From contig CAXMOO010000165.1 in NCBI GenBank assembly GCA_964195005.1, positions 1-5,910 on the forward strand: a stretch of 5,910 nucleotides of DNA. Direction: 5' to 3'. The notes beneath the pieces were generated by a model. The model was given only the letters and a program-made list of their open reading frames with translations, was not told the DNA's origin and searched no databases. The position numbers were made by a program, and so were the translations under genes. Numbering within the stretch: position 1 is the stretch's first letter; each line of letters opens with the position of its first letter. This DNA is from JAUXLW01 sp964195005 (lineage in GTDB: Bacteria > Actinomycetota > Acidimicrobiia > Spongiisociales > SHLN01). This document shows, in pieces, positions 5,178 through 5,910 of this stretch.

Positions 5178-5910
5178 TTAGCGGCGCAAGCCCCTTCCGC
5201 GAGAGACTCCACTCCCTCTTCTGCGCGAAACCCCGCTGCCGCCCGACCGCCGCCTGACCGAGCTGCGGCCGCGGCTGGCCCCGCCCATCGGGATTTCCTG
5301 GCTCTGGGTGTATCGGCGGTGTTGCCGCGCTCTAGGGCGGGCCCGCCCGAACCCACCAAAGCCTCCCGAGGAAGCCGTTGAGCCGAGGATCACCTCAAAC
5401 ATGTCCATCGTGCCGAATCCACCACCTCCGTAGCTCTTGGGAGCCATGGGCGCGGGGATAGGACGGCCCCCTACGCTGATGGGGCGCGGCTCCGGCTGCT
5501 GACCGCGGCGCAGCCGTTCGGCGTCGGCCGGACACACCCGGACTTCACGCTCGCCGGCGCTGGTTCTCAACACGGCGGTTTCCCGGGCCGGCTCGTGAGC
5601 AGGATCGAAGAAACAGGTCGCCCGCTCCTTCTCCGGTTCGGGGGGAGCCTCCTCGCCATCGCGCAGCGCGACGGCGGCCCGCAACTGCCACCGGGCCTTG
5701 TCGAGCGCGTCTGAGATCGTTTCCATCTGTGGCAATTTGGTGGTTTTCTCCAAAAGATCGAGAGCATCGGCGTACGTTTTCGAGGCCGATTCGAAATACT
5801 CCTGAGCCTCGTGGTTATCGGCCACGCGGATAGCGTCGGACTCATCCAGGATCAGATTGGCAATCTCATCGAGCTGATGCTTGATCTCGGTGCGAGCCTC
5901 ATCGAGGTCA
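5178..5910 (-). CDS. Unrecognised protein with basic Arg/Gly/Ser tail, N-terminus outside window
   Basis: I cannot name this family with confidence. The minus-strand frame is open from the window edge to TAA at 5180-5178, giving 243 residues, so the true start lies outside. A GTG at 5825 is in frame, but open, acidic helical sequence continues upstream of it, so it is probably internal. Visible parts, numbered from the edge: a charged helical segment (about 1-95) with alternating Leu/Ile and Glu/Asp/Lys; a Pro/Glu linker; a segment with two cysteines (ATCFFDP, C99; VRVCPADAERL, C126); GGRPIP; a Gly/Phe-rich stretch; then a strongly basic tail with about one third Arg in the last 34 residues and GSGVSR occurring twice. 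The CFFDP and CPADA segments recall C-terminal parts of actinobacterial envelope proteins, some with TPM domains, but that is from memory. It lies 67 nt upstream of pspA on the same strand, suggesting a shared envelope-stress role. Confidence 0.7.
   Translation of the reverse strand, partial: DLDEARTEIKHQLDEIANLILDESDAIRVADNHEAQEYFESASKTYADALDLLEKTTKLPQMETISDALDKARWQLRAAVALRDGEEAPPEPEKERATCFFDPAHEPARETAVLRTSAGEREVRVCPADAERLRRGQQPEPRPISVGGRPIPAPMAPKSYGGGGFGTMDMFEVILGSTASSGGFGGFGRARPRARQHRRYTQSQEIPMGGASRGRSSVRRRSGGSGVSRRRGSGVSRGRGLRR

Noticed and set aside
5132..5359. A possible frameshift, with the basic tail being a misread of the adjacent frame
   Set aside because: The neighbouring minus-strand frame is open (5359 to 5132) but gives an Ala/Gly/Arg-rich product with no better features, and the third frame has a stop. 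The tail frame is continuous with the upstream protein and ends at a normal distance from pspA, so I kept it, though sequencing error cannot be excluded.

Overview
The window looks like chromosomal DNA from a high-GC Gram-positive bacterium (Actinomycetota; perhaps Acidimicrobiia, but that finer placement is only a guess). The reasons are high G+C at third codon positions, a lipoprotein-type solute-binding protein beginning CSSGGSD after the lipobox cysteine, and a PspA that resembles the mycobacterial type more than the enterobacterial one. I see no mobile elements, CRISPR arrays, tRNA or rRNA genes.

Layout. Positions 1-405 (minus) hold the 5' part of a gene for a small secreted protein of unknown function, cut by the window edge. 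Positions 406-655 are a divergent intergenic region. Its right half carries a clear TPP (thi-box) riboswitch on the plus strand, whose 3' end contains the Shine-Dalgarno sequence of the next gene. Positions 656-4391 (plus) form a tight three-gene operon, thiB-thiP-thiQ, encoding a complete ABC importer for thiamine. Its parts are a substrate-binding lipoprotein, a fused two-domain permease, and an ATPase with a C-terminal extension. The genes overlap by 4 nt (GTGA) and 1 nt (TGATG), which suggests translational coupling. The riboswitch should shut off uptake when intracellular thiamine pyrophosphate is sufficient.

Positions 4388-5110 (minus) encode a PspA/IM30-family membrane-stress protein. 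It converges on thiQ so closely that the two stop codons overlap. Upstream of it on the same strand, 5178 to the window end encodes the C-terminal part of an unrecognised protein: a helical charged segment, a two-cysteine segment, and an Arg/Gly/Ser-rich basic tail. With pspA it may form an envelope-stress unit.

Most of the window is ordinary and well explained. The points most worth a second look are the riboswitch architecture (SD inside the P4 helix, no obvious adjacent P1, and an upstream strand complementary to the SD region), the overlapping convergent stop codons, and the basic-tailed partner upstream of pspA.
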